Source: Ferrimonas balearica DSM 9799 (lineage in GTDB: Bacteria; Pseudomonadota; Gammaproteobacteria; Enterobacterales; Shewanellaceae). Taken from it: 64,000 nt of DNA. Where the stretch lies: positions 1,798,001 through 1,862,000 of the forward strand of contig NC_014541.1 in the NCBI RefSeq assembly GCF_000148645.1, given 5' to 3'. A program made the translations under genes and the position numbers. Every line of letters begins with the position of its first letter. The stretch's first letter is position 1. Shown in pieces: positions 17,401-25,675 of this stretch. The notes beneath the pieces are model-generated. The model was not told the origin of the DNA. It ran no database searches and was given only the letters and a program-made list of their open reading frames with translations.

Positions 17401-18094
17401 CCCGGTTGGCGTTAAGGCGGGTTTGCGGAGTTTCAACGCCATCCTCCTCCAGAATGGCAGCAACCATCTGGCGGATGGTCTCCATCTTGCCCTCTTTGGA
17501 GTGCACCGCACGCACCAGCTTCTCCATATGGCGCAGTGAGGCATTCGCTTCACACAGGGCGAAGCGGGCGGCACAGTCGCGCAGCTCGCGACTGTTGCTG
17601 GCGGCGTTCATCAGGCCACGGTCATTCTGAATGATGGCACGGTAGTCTTTGACGGAGCTGATCTGGTTGGAGATGGCGACGCCCTGATCCCGGAACACCT
17701 TCCGCATCTCGCCACTGGTGTGGCAGACCACTTTGTCGTCCTGGCGGGACTTGATGTAGTCGGCCATATCGAAGCCTTTGTCGACAAAACGGTACTGCAC
17801 CCCTTTGCCATCACCGGCAGAGGAGAGCACGGCCTGGGCCAAAGCCCCATCCGGACGTTCATACTCATAGATGATGTAGCTGGCATCGGTGGGCAGGTAC
17901 CAGCGCTCAAAACTGTCCCGGGTGGCGGGCACAACGCGGCTGGGGTATTCACCGTAGAACACCGGCACCAGTCGCTGCAGCGTGGTTTTACCGGAGGCGT
18001 TGGTGCCACAGATGTTGGTGTGACCATCCAGTTTGAGTTCGACCTCACCGGGCAGGTGGGTCGCGATCAGTATGATGCGCTTAAGGGTCGACAT
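14402..18094 (-). CDS. SMC-like condensin ATPase MksB/MukB family
   Basis: 1230 residues. Walker A is at residues 30-38 (GTNASGKTT); the ABC signature region is ESSSHGMAYLILCKFLLAF around 1118; Walker B is IHWPIDELGTL around 1148-1158. Between them are two long coiled-coil arms (very rich in Q, E, L, R) and a hinge-like break. This head-coil-hinge plan and the E and F genes after it make a MukBEF/MksBEF-type condensin that loops DNA in an ATP-dependent way. It is shorter than MukB (about 1480) and longer than typical MksB (about 900-1000). No TOPRIM nuclease gene (MksG/JetD) is next to the operon. The Shine-Dalgarno is poor. Confidence 0.85.
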   Translation of the reverse strand: MSTLKRIILIATHLPGEVELKLDGHTNICGTNASGKTTLQRLVPVFYGEYPSRVVPATRDSFERWYLPTDASYIIYEYERPDGALAQAVLSSAGDGKGVQYRFVDKGFDMADYIKSRQDDKVVCHTSGEMRKVFRDQGVAISNQISSVKDYRAIIQNDRGLMNAASNSRELRDCAARFALCEANASLRHMEKLVRAVHSKEGKMETIRQMVAAILEEDGVETPQTRLNANRVDEWIRESQLVQHFEQTRPQFAKLEQRYDAFLMCEQELAGLKAGFGSDKILLEEAIERHQRERRECLAQLEEAIREFEAQSSELKDRRADARSDANSYEQRLEQIENEHQHWLELDIESAARDLERLGQWRADLQDLRERHTLLTEKHSDIEATYTQHRGQIEVRNNAAIESLRERQDQARSQQADLQRQQQNEIRALEDGFRSQSQAAEQRHQAELKTLELEQQRLQLVCDSASYSSDERRQLDVLEARIDEAYQQQQSAEQALEQQRDGEQRQRQIRQDLQAQLSQQRQRMAQCQADYDAIDALRFPKDHSLLKFLRQEKPEWIDTIGKVIRPELLKRGDLKPAIGSGDSLFGVALELGNLDTPEYAQNEQQLEQRAEQARQALEQCRNEQAQLEARIEAQQAELQSANEAVIRAQTQYQSAKSQHARLLDEKKQLSQTLRSAVAERKQQSEKQLKSVQAELKKLVSEYQGFVEDLKAQQMEARMDKEAFWQERLGGIDEQLTQLSGELANRRAQKNEELAECERWYQAELKERGVDDSQILALKEQIHAIDQKIGRTESMRDKVADYQIWFKGPFSLEQPQLQDKLSVAQREILELDQVLAKLQREHKTLNDELKTSQKAAEQALTHANEQLEQLKQLLAALNKLSLPAQVKAEEYAAAPLDERLRETQEKLQARDQHLSVIKQQVEHFDSLIGQKAGPELAANWEQWRSDCLSSTDNDLGVAKLDHMKLVPHLQYMMNHLLPSRMEVLRTTGQTFGKELETYYHVLADIDKRIGTQSARITREVGEELFLDGVSGSEVKIRSRISELEFWDELTAFIQSHEQWQKQGFAGLPGEEYAQRLRRALEVIGRAALSGSIAKLLEIELRLREGNSDLVIRTDRQLNESSSHGMAYLILCKFLLAFTRLLRGNAGTVIHWPIDELGTLHHGNVKKIFDACENNRIAVLGAFPNPESEVLTLFQNRYIINKTTRQLQVVQPKVSPIAERLKARAMQEELTA

Positions 18095-18406
18095 TGCTTA
18101 TATGGAAGCCTGAATACAGTGGCAGAAACGGCCTACGCCCGATACGACAGGGAAGGGCAGCCGGGGCGACCAGATGGGCGCGTTCCGCCAGGGTTCAAAA
18201 ACCCCCATGTTATCACCCGAAGCTGGCCGAAAATCAATGCCGGTGCCTGGTTGCCGCATCCTTGAGCTAACCGGGATAAAATGTGCGCAATGAAGCGGAG
18301 TCAGTGAACCGTTATTGTCGGACACGTCTAACTCCCCGCGCCTCTGGTTGACATCGGCTTACTAAAACCGCATGTTGAACGCCGTTTTATGTAGTGAGGA
18401 AGCGGT
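18095..18406. other. Divergent intergenic region
   Basis: About 310 nt between mksB and the MepM-like gene, holding both promoters. No gene seen. A candidate plus-strand promoter is listed separately; no clear one for mksB. Confidence 0.5.
18348..18376 (+). promoter_or_regulatory. Candidate promoter for the MepM-like gene
   Basis: Perfect -35 TTGACA at 18348-18353, 17 nt, weak -10 CATGTT at 18371-18376. The -10 matches consensus at only three positions. Confidence 0.35.
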
Positions 18407-20227
18407 GTGTTTCGATCTTGGGGCAAGGGGTCGGAGGCGAATGCCATACGACGACGCCAACGACGGTTGCAAAATCAGCTGAAAAAACGCCAGGCGTTTG
18501 CGCCAGGCCGACAGGCTCGCCCCTTCGGACAACCACACCCCATCGTCAGTGCCTTGCGTGCTGTGATGCCCTCCGCCCGCACCCAGGTGATCGCGTTTTC
18601 CGCGGTCGCGGCCATCAGCGCCTTCATGGCGTTGCGTCCGGATGGCGACGCCACCGTCACCGCTGAAGCCGAGCCGACTCCTATCAGTGAACCGGCCGCA
18701 GAGTCCCTCGAGTCTTCCAACCGCATCGCCCTCGACTGGCAAGCCAACCAAGACACACCCAGCGACAGTCGCGCTTCTGTGACCGCGCCACCACCGCGCC
18801 CGGCAGGCCGCCAGGCAGACGCTGAACCTGAGGCGACAACCAGTCAGGAGCCTGTACAGGTTGCCGAGGCCAGCGTGGCCGAACCGAGCGACACGGCAGC
18901 CAAACCGGACAGCGACACGGATATGGCGCTGGACGGTGCCGAGCGTCTGGCCCACGTGCCGGAGCCGGAAGTGCACGCCAAGCCGGGCTGGTTTGCCCGT
19001 CTGTTTGGCTGGGAGAAGGAAACCACCGTTGCGGTGGTCACACCCGACCAGGCCGAGCCGGTTCTGCACCCGCCGATGTCAGAAGAGCCTCAGGCCCAAC
19101 TGGATACCGGCCCAGAGGTGCATTACTACACCATCGCGTCCGGCGACACCCTGAGCGGTTTGTTCAGCCGCTTTGGCATTGGCCAGGCTGAGATGTACCG
19201 GGTGCTGGAAGCGGACTATGCGGTGCTGGCGCTGGATACCCTGATGCCCGGCAACGACCTGATCCTGGAGCAGGACCGCGACACCCACGCCCTGAACCGA
19301 CTCGAGTTGGTGTTTAACGCCGCCCACCGGGTGGTCTATGAGCGCCAGAGTGACGACAGTTTTGCCGTGGATGAGATGCGCCTGGATGGCGATTGGATCG
19401 CCTCTGCGGTTGATACCGAGATTCGGGGCAGTTTCTATCTTTCCGCTGAACGCGCGGGCCTGACTCCGGCGGAGATCACCCGCATCAGCACCCTGTTTAA
19501 AGACAAACTCGATTTCCGTCGCCAGCTGCGTGCGGGTGACACCGTGCGGGTGCTGCGTGAAGCCCAGTACATTGAGGGTGAAGCCACTGGCCAGGACCGC
19601 CTGCTGGCGGTGATTTTTGCCGGTCGTAACTGGGAAAGCAGCGCTTACCTGCACGACGATGGCAGCTATTACGACAGCGAGGGTAACAGCCTGTCCCGGG
19701 CCTTTATGCGGATACCGGTCAAGGGCAAGTACCGCCTGAGCTCCCACTTTAATGGCAACCGTCGCCACCCGGTGACCGGACGCATTGCCCCCCATAACGG
19801 CACTGACTTTGCGGCCCCCACCGGCACGCCGATCCTGGCCGCCGGTGATGGCCGGGTCACCCGGGTGGAGAATCATCCGATCGCCGGTAAATACGTGGTG
19901 ATTGAGCATGGCGGCCAGTACCGCACCCGCTACCTGCACATGTCCCGGATCGACGTGAAGCGCGGACAGAGCGTGACCCGCGGCCAGCAGATTGGTGCCG
20001 TGGGGGCCACCGGACGAGTGACCGGGCCGCACCTGCATTACGAATTCCACATTAAAGGCCGTCCGGTTAACGCCATGACCGCCAATATCCCCATGGCCAC
20101 ATCGGTGGACGACGCGGATAAGCAGGCATTCCTGGCAAAGGTTTACCAGTACCAGGCGCAGATGGCGCAACTGGCCAAAGCCAACCACCAGGATGATCAG
20201 AGCGGCCCCACCGGCGCCGCAGACTGA
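18407..20227 (+). CDS. MepM-like murein DD-endopeptidase (M23, OapA/LysM-type)
   Basis: 606 residues, GTG start with GAGGA at 18396-18400. A basic cytoplasmic tail is followed by one membrane helix near residues 61-76, a Pro/Glu-rich linker, an OapA/LysM-like section (YYTIASGDTLSGLFSRFGIGQAEMYRVLEAD) and a C-terminal M23 domain. Zinc residues are complete: HNGTD near residue 463, YLHMSR, and GPHLHYEF near 541. It cleaves peptidoglycan cross-links to allow wall growth, like E. coli MepM. The linker is longer than in MepM (440 aa). A terminator follows, so it is monocistronic. Confidence 0.9.
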   Translation: MFRSWGKGSEANAIRRRQRRLQNQLKKRQAFAPGRQARPFGQPHPIVSALRAVMPSARTQVIAFSAVAAISAFMALRPDGDATVTAEAEPTPISEPAAESLESSNRIALDWQANQDTPSDSRASVTAPPPRPAGRQADAEPEATTSQEPVQVAEASVAEPSDTAAKPDSDTDMALDGAERLAHVPEPEVHAKPGWFARLFGWEKETTVAVVTPDQAEPVLHPPMSEEPQAQLDTGPEVHYYTIASGDTLSGLFSRFGIGQAEMYRVLEADYAVLALDTLMPGNDLILEQDRDTHALNRLELVFNAAHRVVYERQSDDSFAVDEMRLDGDWIASAVDTEIRGSFYLSAERAGLTPAEITRISTLFKDKLDFRRQLRAGDTVRVLREAQYIEGEATGQDRLLAVIFAGRNWESSAYLHDDGSYYDSEGNSLSRAFMRIPVKGKYRLSSHFNGNRRHPVTGRIAPHNGTDFAAPTGTPILAAGDGRVTRVENHPIAGKYVVIEHGGQYRTRYLHMSRIDVKRGQSVTRGQQIGAVGATGRVTGPHLHYEFHIKGRPVNAMTANIPMATSVDDADKQAFLAKVYQYQAQMAQLAKANHQDDQSGPTGAAD

Positions 20228-20233
20228 ACCAAG

Positions 20234-20259
20234 AAGGGCACCCCATGGTGCCCTTTTTT
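20234..20259 (+). terminator. Intrinsic terminator of the MepM-like gene
   Basis: aagggcacc / ccat / ggtgcccttttttg. Confidence 0.9.
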
Positions 20260-20469
20260 GTGGCCATCGCTTTACCGCCAAAACGCAGACCTTGCGCGGC
20301 TCGGTTGCTGTCCCTTTCGTTGCCCCTACTTGGCCGCATCAAAAGGACAGGCACTGAACCGGTGTTGAGCCCGCTGCGTAACCCCTCCTGCCTGTTATGT
20401 GAATGGCCACGTCCAGGCCATGGCGTTTCACGGCCCCAACCCCTTGTGTTACAGACTGTTGCGGGCCGG

Positions 20470-20498
20470 TTGGCATTTTGGGCGGCAGGTTTTAAACT
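20470..20498 (+). promoter_or_regulatory. Candidate promoter for the M13 peptidase gene
   Basis: TTGGCA (20470-20475), 17 nt, TAAACT (20493-20498), leaving a leader of roughly 100 nt. The rest of 20260-20607 shows no gene. Confidence 0.4.
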
Positions 20499-20607
20499 CG
20501 CCGCATAGCGTCCCGTCGCGACAAGCTGACACAGTGAAGCTGGAGTCACGGTTTTCCGTCAACGCTGGACTGAGAATCATAACGATGCAAAAAGGAAGCA
20601 AACAGCA

Positions 20608-22674
20608 ATGAAGCGTTCATTATTGGCGGTGGCCCTGACGGCCGCCTTCCTCACCGGTTGCGGCACTTCTGAAGTAGAGACTCAAGACGCTACCGTTGTG
20701 CAGGCGCCCCAGGGCAAACCGGAGCTGGGCACCTTTGGTATCGACCTGAGTGCCCGTGACCTGTCCGTTCGTCCCGGCGACGACTTCTTCGCGTACGCCA
20801 GCGGCAATTGGTACGACAACTATGAGATGCCGGCGGATAAAACCCGCTTTGGTGCGTTCAACAAACTGGCGGAGCGCAGTGAAGAGCGGGTAAAGGGGAT
20901 CATCGATGATATTCTGTCCCGCGACGATTTGAACCAGGAGGAGCAGCTGATTGCTGACTTCTACCGTGCCTACATGGACGTCGAAACCGTTAATGCCGCG
21001 GGCCTCAAACCGATTCAGGACACCCTTGACCAGATCGAAGCCATCGATTCCCGCGCGGATTTGACCACCGTATTTGGCGAAGCCTGGCTGACCGGCGCGT
21101 CCAGCCCTCTGGCCGGTGGTATGTGGTTTAACCGTCTGGACCCCAACCAATATGAACTGAGCCTCTTCGCCACCGGACTGGGCCTGCCGGATCGCTCCTT
21201 CTACCTGGAAGACAGCGAGCGTTTCGTGAAGATCCGTGAAGCCTACCTGGCTCACATCGCTGAGATGCTCAGCTTTGCGGGTGTTGAGAACGCCGAGTCA
21301 CGCGCCGAGGCCATTCTGGCACTGGAAACCAAGATGGCAGAGCATCAGTGGCCCCGCGAGAAGCGCCGTAACCGCGACCTGACCCTCAATCAGGTGAAGC
21401 GTGAAGACCTGGCCAAAGAGTACCCGGGTTTCGATTGGGACCGCTTTATCGCCCCCTCCGGCTACCAGCTGCCTCAGCTGAACATCGCTTACCCTGAGCC
21501 GACCAAAGCGATGATTGAGCTGATTGGTAATGAGCCGCTGGCTGTGTGGCAGGATTACCTGACCTTCCACACCATCAGCAACAACGCCGGTTTCCTGACC
21601 GACGAAATCTATGACGCCAACTTCCGCTTCTATGGCACCACCCTGAGCGGACAGGCAGAGCCCCGTGAACGCTGGAAGCGCGCCATCGAGCAGATGTCCG
21701 GCACCGAGTCGCTGGGCTTTGCCATCGGCAAGGTCTACGTGGCCAAGTACTTCCCCGAGTCCTCCAAGCAGCAGATGTCTGAGCTGGTAGAGAACCTGCG
21801 TACCGCGCTGGGCCAACGTATCGACCAGCTCGACTGGATGGGCGAAGAGACCAAAGTGAACGCGCGAGCCAAACTGGCGGCGTTCAACCCGAAGATCGGC
21901 TACCCGGATGTGTGGCAGTCGTTCGATGGTCTGGAGCTGTCCGACGATGATCTGGTGGGCAACGTGCAGGCCCTGCGTCGCTTCTTCCACGCCCAGAGCG
22001 TTGAGCGTGAGCTGGAGAAGACCGACCGCAACCGCTGGGGCATGACCCCGCAACGGGTGAACGCCTACTACAACAGCTCCTTTAACGAGATCGTGTTCCC
22101 GGCCGCGATTCTGCAGGCGCCGTTCTTTGACCCCAACGCCGATCCGGCGGTGAACTACGGCGGTATTGGTGCGGTGATTGGCCATGAGATGGGCCACGGC
22201 TTTGACGACCAGGGCTCCAAGTCCGATGCCAACGGCATCCAGCGTAACTGGTGGACCGACGAAGACCGCGCCGCGTTTGAAGCCCGTGCTGCCAGCCTGG
22301 TAGCCCAGTACAACAAGTACGAGCCCATCCCCAACAACTTCGTGAATGGCCAGAACAGCCTTGGCGAGAACATTGGTGATGTGGGTGGTCTGGCGATGGC
22401 CTACCACGCCTACAAGCTCAGCCTGAATGGCGAAGAAGCGCCGGTGATCGACGGTATGACCGGCGATCAGCGATTCTTCCTGGCCTGGGCTCAGGTTTGG
22501 AAAGAGAAGCGCACCGAGCAGAGCATGCTGAACCAGCTGCGTGCCGGTACCCACGCTCCGGGTCGTTACCGTGCTCTGGCACCCCGTAACCACGACGCCT
22601 GGTACGAGGCGTTTGACGTTCAGCCGGGCGACGAGCTCTACATCCCCAAAGAGGATCGGGTGCGTATCTGGTAA
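20608..22674 (+). CDS. M13 family lipoprotein metallopeptidase (PepO-like)
   Basis: 688 residues. Lipoprotein signal with lipobox LTGC (Cys18), then a neprilysin-type M13 domain: PGDDFFAYASGNWYDN at the start, zinc motif GHEMGHGFDDQG (HExxH around residue 526), ENIGDVGGLAMAYHAY (third ligand Glu), and the closing FFLAWAQVWKEKRT plus R-rich C-terminal pattern ending in VRIW. It is a lipid-anchored oligopeptidase in the periplasm or on the surface that degrades peptides of limited size. AAGGAAG upstream of the ATG. Single gene with its own terminator. Confidence 0.93.
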   Translation: MKRSLLAVALTAAFLTGCGTSEVETQDATVVQAPQGKPELGTFGIDLSARDLSVRPGDDFFAYASGNWYDNYEMPADKTRFGAFNKLAERSEERVKGIIDDILSRDDLNQEEQLIADFYRAYMDVETVNAAGLKPIQDTLDQIEAIDSRADLTTVFGEAWLTGASSPLAGGMWFNRLDPNQYELSLFATGLGLPDRSFYLEDSERFVKIREAYLAHIAEMLSFAGVENAESRAEAILALETKMAEHQWPREKRRNRDLTLNQVKREDLAKEYPGFDWDRFIAPSGYQLPQLNIAYPEPTKAMIELIGNEPLAVWQDYLTFHTISNNAGFLTDEIYDANFRFYGTTLSGQAEPRERWKRAIEQMSGTESLGFAIGKVYVAKYFPESSKQQMSELVENLRTALGQRIDQLDWMGEETKVNARAKLAAFNPKIGYPDVWQSFDGLELSDDDLVGNVQALRRFFHAQSVERELEKTDRNRWGMTPQRVNAYYNSSFNEIVFPAAILQAPFFDPNADPAVNYGGIGAVIGHEMGHGFDDQGSKSDANGIQRNWWTDEDRAAFEARAASLVAQYNKYEPIPNNFVNGQNSLGENIGDVGGLAMAYHAYKLSLNGEEAPVIDGMTGDQRFFLAWAQVWKEKRTEQSMLNQLRAGTHAPGRYRALAPRNHDAWYEAFDVQPGDELYIPKEDRVRIW

Positions 22675-22698
22675 CGGTAATTCGCGAGTCGAAACCAT

Positions 22699-22727
22699 AA
22701 AAAAAGGGGCGTTAAGCCCCTTTTTTG
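22699..22727. terminator. Bidirectional intrinsic terminator
   Basis: aaaaaaggggc / gttaa / gcccctttttt between the M13 gene and the convergent orphan gene. Confidence 0.9.
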
Positions 22728-22732
22728 TGCCC

Positions 22733-23584
22733 TTAACGCAGGGCTGAGCGGGTCAGCGCCACCAGTGTGTCGCGCTGCGGTCCGGGTTCCAGCGGCTGGT
22801 CAACCTTGATGCGGTAGCGGCCATTAAAGGGAAACTGGGCCAATCCAGCCTGGTTGATCGCTTCGGTGACGCAGGGGTCTTCGTCGCCGTAGGCGCGGAT
22901 CTCGAACTTGATCCCTTTGGCGTAGCCATAGAGCAACACGGTGTTGTCCACCCGGCCATGCACCTTGAATCCAATGTAGGCGGATTTGTAGTTGACCTCG
23001 ACCGGGCTGCCGTGCGCTTCGCTCAATACGTCGAACAGGGAATCGGCGATGGCCATGCGGTCACCGATTTTGCTGGTCCAGTAGTCGCGATCCGGCGTTT
23101 TGAATACGCCCTCTTCGCGGTCATCAATGACGGAGGCAAACTGGTCCCGGGTATCAATCGCTTTGTTAAAGATCAGCGCAGTGTCGCTCTGGTCCGGCAG
23201 CGACAGGGCAATCGCCTGAATCACCACAATGGGCATCACCTGCCCAAGCAGATTGACCACACCGTAGAAGCGCGACGCCTGCACATCCTCGGCGACCAGT
23301 ACCGCAACATGCTGGTACTGAGGGTGTCGGTCTTTCTCGTGCAGCCAGTAGCTGACGGCTCGAAACAGGTGGTCGGCGTCCAGTGGGCCGCACATGCACT
23401 CGACGCAGTAACGCACGTCGTCGCCCTCCAGCAGCAGGTCGAGTCGACCGAAGTTCTGCACCCGCTCCTTATCACGGACAAACAGGTTGCCCAGTCCCAA
23501 AATCGCGGGCTCTGCGGCAATCCGGTCCTGCAGCCAATACTCATCCAACCCCGAGGATTGCTTAATGCTCACCACCGAAACCAC
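22733..23584 (-). CDS. NucS/PD-(D/E)XK-like protein of unknown function
   Basis: 283 residues, GTG start supported by AAGAGG 5 nt upstream. Residues about 25-80 (ILGLGNLFVRDKERVQNFGRLDLLLEGDDVRYCVECMCGPLDADHLFRAVSYW) have the shape of a NucS/DUF91 endonuclease core: a strand with Asp, a turn, a strand with Glu, then a helix. The usual ExK is ECM here, so the catalytic Lys is missing and activity is doubtful. The C-terminal half has no feature I recognise. It is monocistronic and faces the M13 gene. No toxin or restriction partner adjoins it. Confidence 0.6.
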   Translation of the reverse strand: MVSVVSIKQSSGLDEYWLQDRIAAEPAILGLGNLFVRDKERVQNFGRLDLLLEGDDVRYCVECMCGPLDADHLFRAVSYWLHEKDRHPQYQHVAVLVAEDVQASRFYGVVNLLGQVMPIVVIQAIALSLPDQSDTALIFNKAIDTRDQFASVIDDREEGVFKTPDRDYWTSKIGDRMAIADSLFDVLSEAHGSPVEVNYKSAYIGFKVHGRVDNTVLLYGYAKGIKFEIRAYGDEDPCVTEAINQAGLAQFPFNGRYRIKVDQPLEPGPQRDTLVALTRSALR

Positions 23585-23774
23585 GTAAACCTCTTAGAAA
23601 AACCGGCGCCGCAGGTCGCGGCAACAATTCGGAAGGCGGCGATGCTACCACTGCAGCACAAAGGGCGAAATGGCAATGTGACGAAGTCGGGAGCGCGGTT
23701 TGGGACAGAGGTGATTATTCCCTGCTGGCGTTCTTGCTATAGTGGCGCTTTCCATCGCTATTCACGGAGGCCTT

Positions 23775-24113
23775 ATGGCCATCATCCCCAAAAACTATGC
23801 GTCGCTGGAGCAGGGCTACCGCGACAAGGCATTGAAGTTGTTTCCATGGGTTTGCGGCCGCTGCGCCCGCGAGTTTCAGTACTCCAACCTGCGCGAGTTG
23901 ACGGTTCATCACATCGACCATAACCATGAAAACAATCCGTCGGATGGATCCAACTGGGAATTGCTGTGCCTGTTCTGCCATGACAACGAGCACGAGAAAT
24001 ACACTCAGGCCGCGCAATACGGCAGTACCGTGCAGGCCGGGGACGACCTGAAGCGTGAAGTGGCCACCCACAACCCCTTCGCTGACCTGAAGGCGATGAT
24101 GGGCAAAAAGTAA
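23775..24113 (+). CDS. yajD: YajD family HNH nuclease
   Basis: 112 residues (E. coli YajD 115). HNH/Zn-finger layout: CGRC (residues 32-35 region), HHIDHNHENNPSDGSNWELLC and CLFCHDNEHE. Domain type is an HNH endonuclease with zinc-ribbon cysteines; the physiological role is unknown. ATG 23775 is chosen because ACGGAGG at 23764-23770 precedes it. It ends with FADLKAMM as in the family and is followed by a terminator. Confidence 0.93.
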   Translation: MAIIPKNYASLEQGYRDKALKLFPWVCGRCAREFQYSNLRELTVHHIDHNHENNPSDGSNWELLCLFCHDNEHEKYTQAAQYGSTVQAGDDLKREVATHNPFADLKAMMGKK

Positions 24114-24135
24114 CCCTGACGATATCGATAATAGG

Positions 24136-24165
24136 AAGCCCCTGGATACGCAGGGGCTTTTTTTG
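24136..24165 (+). terminator. Intrinsic terminator of yajD
   Basis: aagcccctg / gatacg / caggggctttttttg. Confidence 0.92.
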
Positions 24166-24562
24166 TTGCGCGGCTCCGGTATCACTTTCTGGCATGGCCA
24201 GCTGAACCCGAGAGGATGAATTTGGCGTAGCCTGGGCCTGTGGCCAACGGAAACCATGGTAATTCGAGCGATTGAATCGCGTGTAGATTTCGAGTCCACC
24301 CTCCTGCTGGGGCATGTATCGTTAAAATCATCGGCTGGTTTAGCTGGCTTAACCAGACACCCGCCTTAAGAGAAATTGATCTCCTACTGTGCTGCAACAG
24401 CAGCTCAGTCATGCACTGGTGGATGGCAAAGTGTTTGACGGCAATGAGGTAATCTGAGAAGTGGCATGCTAATGTGAGTGCCCAGTTGGTTCCGCAAGGG
24501 GACCGTCGTCGCACTAACAGACGTGTTATCTATCCTGGGTATATCGCAAAGAAGGAACTTTG
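24166..24562. other. Gene-free stretch at the left of an AT-rich islet
   Basis: About 400 nt with no convincing gene. A 110-codon open frame on the minus strand (24182-24514) lacks a Shine-Dalgarno and recognisable features. GC content drops towards the right. Confidence 0.5.
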
Positions 24563-24835
24563 ATGAAACCTTACAAGAATATTAAATCTGAGAATCTCGG
24601 GTTGTTGCTTTTACTTGCAAGGGTTACTGCAGTATTTGGTATTGTTCTTAGCGCGATGTCACTCGTCGCCATTGTCTTTAAAGTTATCTTTTCCGGGGGC
24701 TGGGCCATAACAAGTAGCCTGGCTATCATTCCAGTGTGCGTTGGAACTCTGTTTGCCTCTGGGCTAATGGCAGCAACGGTCGCAATTGAAGAAAACTATA
24801 GAATCAGAACCGTACACCTTTTGTCCAGCAGGTAG
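24563..24835 (+). CDS. Small membrane protein of unknown function
   Basis: 90 residues with two or three membrane helices (LLLLLARVTAVFGIVLSAMSLVAIVFKVI and SSLAIIPVCVGTLFASGLMAATVAI). No family recognised. AAGGA at 24552-24556 precedes ATG 24563 by 6 nt; a TTG directly before it is the other possible start. Base composition is more AT-rich than the flanking genes, and codon use (TTA, ATA, AGA) differs. It may be a recent acquisition. Confidence 0.6.
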   Translation: MKPYKNIKSENLGLLLLLARVTAVFGIVLSAMSLVAIVFKVIFSGGWAITSSLAIIPVCVGTLFASGLMAATVAIEENYRIRTVHLLSSR

Positions 24836-24857
24836 AGGTAACACAACGGTTCTGCTG

Positions 24858-24898
24858 AGTTGCGCGTTGCAATAGCACGTCAATAAGACGGCGCAACT
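24858..24898. repeat. Inverted repeat in the AT-rich islet
   Basis: agttgcgc (24858-24865) and gcgcaact (24891-24898) form an 8-bp stem around a 25-nt spacer, between the two small membrane-protein genes. No T-run follows, so it is not an obvious terminator. Confidence 0.4.
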
Positions 24899-25104
24899 GG
24901 ACACTCACTTTAAAAACCTTGGTTTCCTGTTGCTTATCACGCCACCGCCGAGGTATTCGGGACTCCTGAGAAGCGATGGCTTACGGATTCAAAAGTTTAG
25001 CCCCCGTGAGTATGAGTGTTTGCTGATTCAGGTTCTGGATGTAAGGATGAGTGTTCAGATAAACAAAAGGTATCTAGTTAGACAGCATCGATTAAGGAGG
25101 TTAG

Positions 25105-25620
25105 ATGCGCGTTGACAAGGGAGACAGCAATGGCTTATTGATTCATTCTGAAGCGTTGCCATCGGCTTTCTATTTGTTGTCTGATGAGTGTTTTTCATTC
25201 TTTTTGTTTGGTTTCGGAACATTGTTGATGCTCATGGCGACGGCAGTTATGGGCGATGTCTCGACCTTACTGATGTTGGGATTGCCGTCAGTCACTTTGT
25301 TTTACCTAATGTTCCTCCGGCCGGCTCTGTCCCTCGGCCATTACGTAAAAGAAATTGGAATGTATCAAGTCAAAGGTGGTGAGTTGATAACCTTTGATCG
25401 CAATGGAAATGTTAAAGGGCGCATTAAATATAATAAGAACCAGATTAAACTGTACGACCGTGGGGACACCTTTGATATTCGAGTGGCCAATCCGCTTGCG
25501 GATTTAATCGGCAACTTTGACTTTGGTTTCAAGGCTAATACGCATCATCTTTATATTTGCCATGTGAAAAGTGGGCCGGAAATCGTGAACCGAATTAAAG
25601 GCACTACCACTGACTCATAG
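25105..25620 (+). CDS. Membrane protein of unknown function
   Basis: 171 residues. Two adjacent membrane helices (about residues 28-50 and 53-72) are followed by a soluble C-terminal part (GMYQVKGGELITFDRNGNVKGRIKYNKNQIKLYDRGDTF) that looks beta-rich. No family recognised. A strong AAGGAGG at 25094-25100 precedes the ATG. AT-rich compared with flanks, like the 90-aa gene before it; about 270 nt separate the two, so co-transcription is uncertain. The layout suggests a small accessory insertion between yajD and the DMT transporter. Confidence 0.65.
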   Translation: MRVDKGDSNGLLIHSEALPSAFYLLSDECFSFFLFGFGTLLMLMATAVMGDVSTLLMLGLPSVTLFYLMFLRPALSLGHYVKEIGMYQVKGGELITFDRNGNVKGRIKYNKNQIKLYDRGDTFDIRVANPLADLIGNFDFGFKANTHHLYICHVKSGPEIVNRIKGTTTDS

Positions 25621-25675
25621 AAACAGTAAACCTGGCAATTGGGAGCGATCCGGGGCGAAATCAGCGCCGACTCTC

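Noticed and set aside
16118-17539. 473-codon plus-strand frame opposite mksB.
   Set aside because: Leucine-rich shadow of the coiled-coil codons on the other strand; no start signal.
12559-18094. Wadjet plasmid-defence system (JetABCD).
   Set aside because: No JetD/MksG-type TOPRIM nuclease gene beside the operon; both flanks are ordinary genes (cmoM and a MepM-like gene). Three-gene condensin is the safer call.
24182-24514. 110-codon minus-strand gene in the region after yajD.
   Set aside because: No ribosome-binding site, no family features and odd composition.
24836-24900. attC-like recombination site of an integron cassette after the 90-aa gene.
   Set aside because: There is a stem, but no matching RYYYAAC/GTTRRRY pair at its ends and no integrase or second site.
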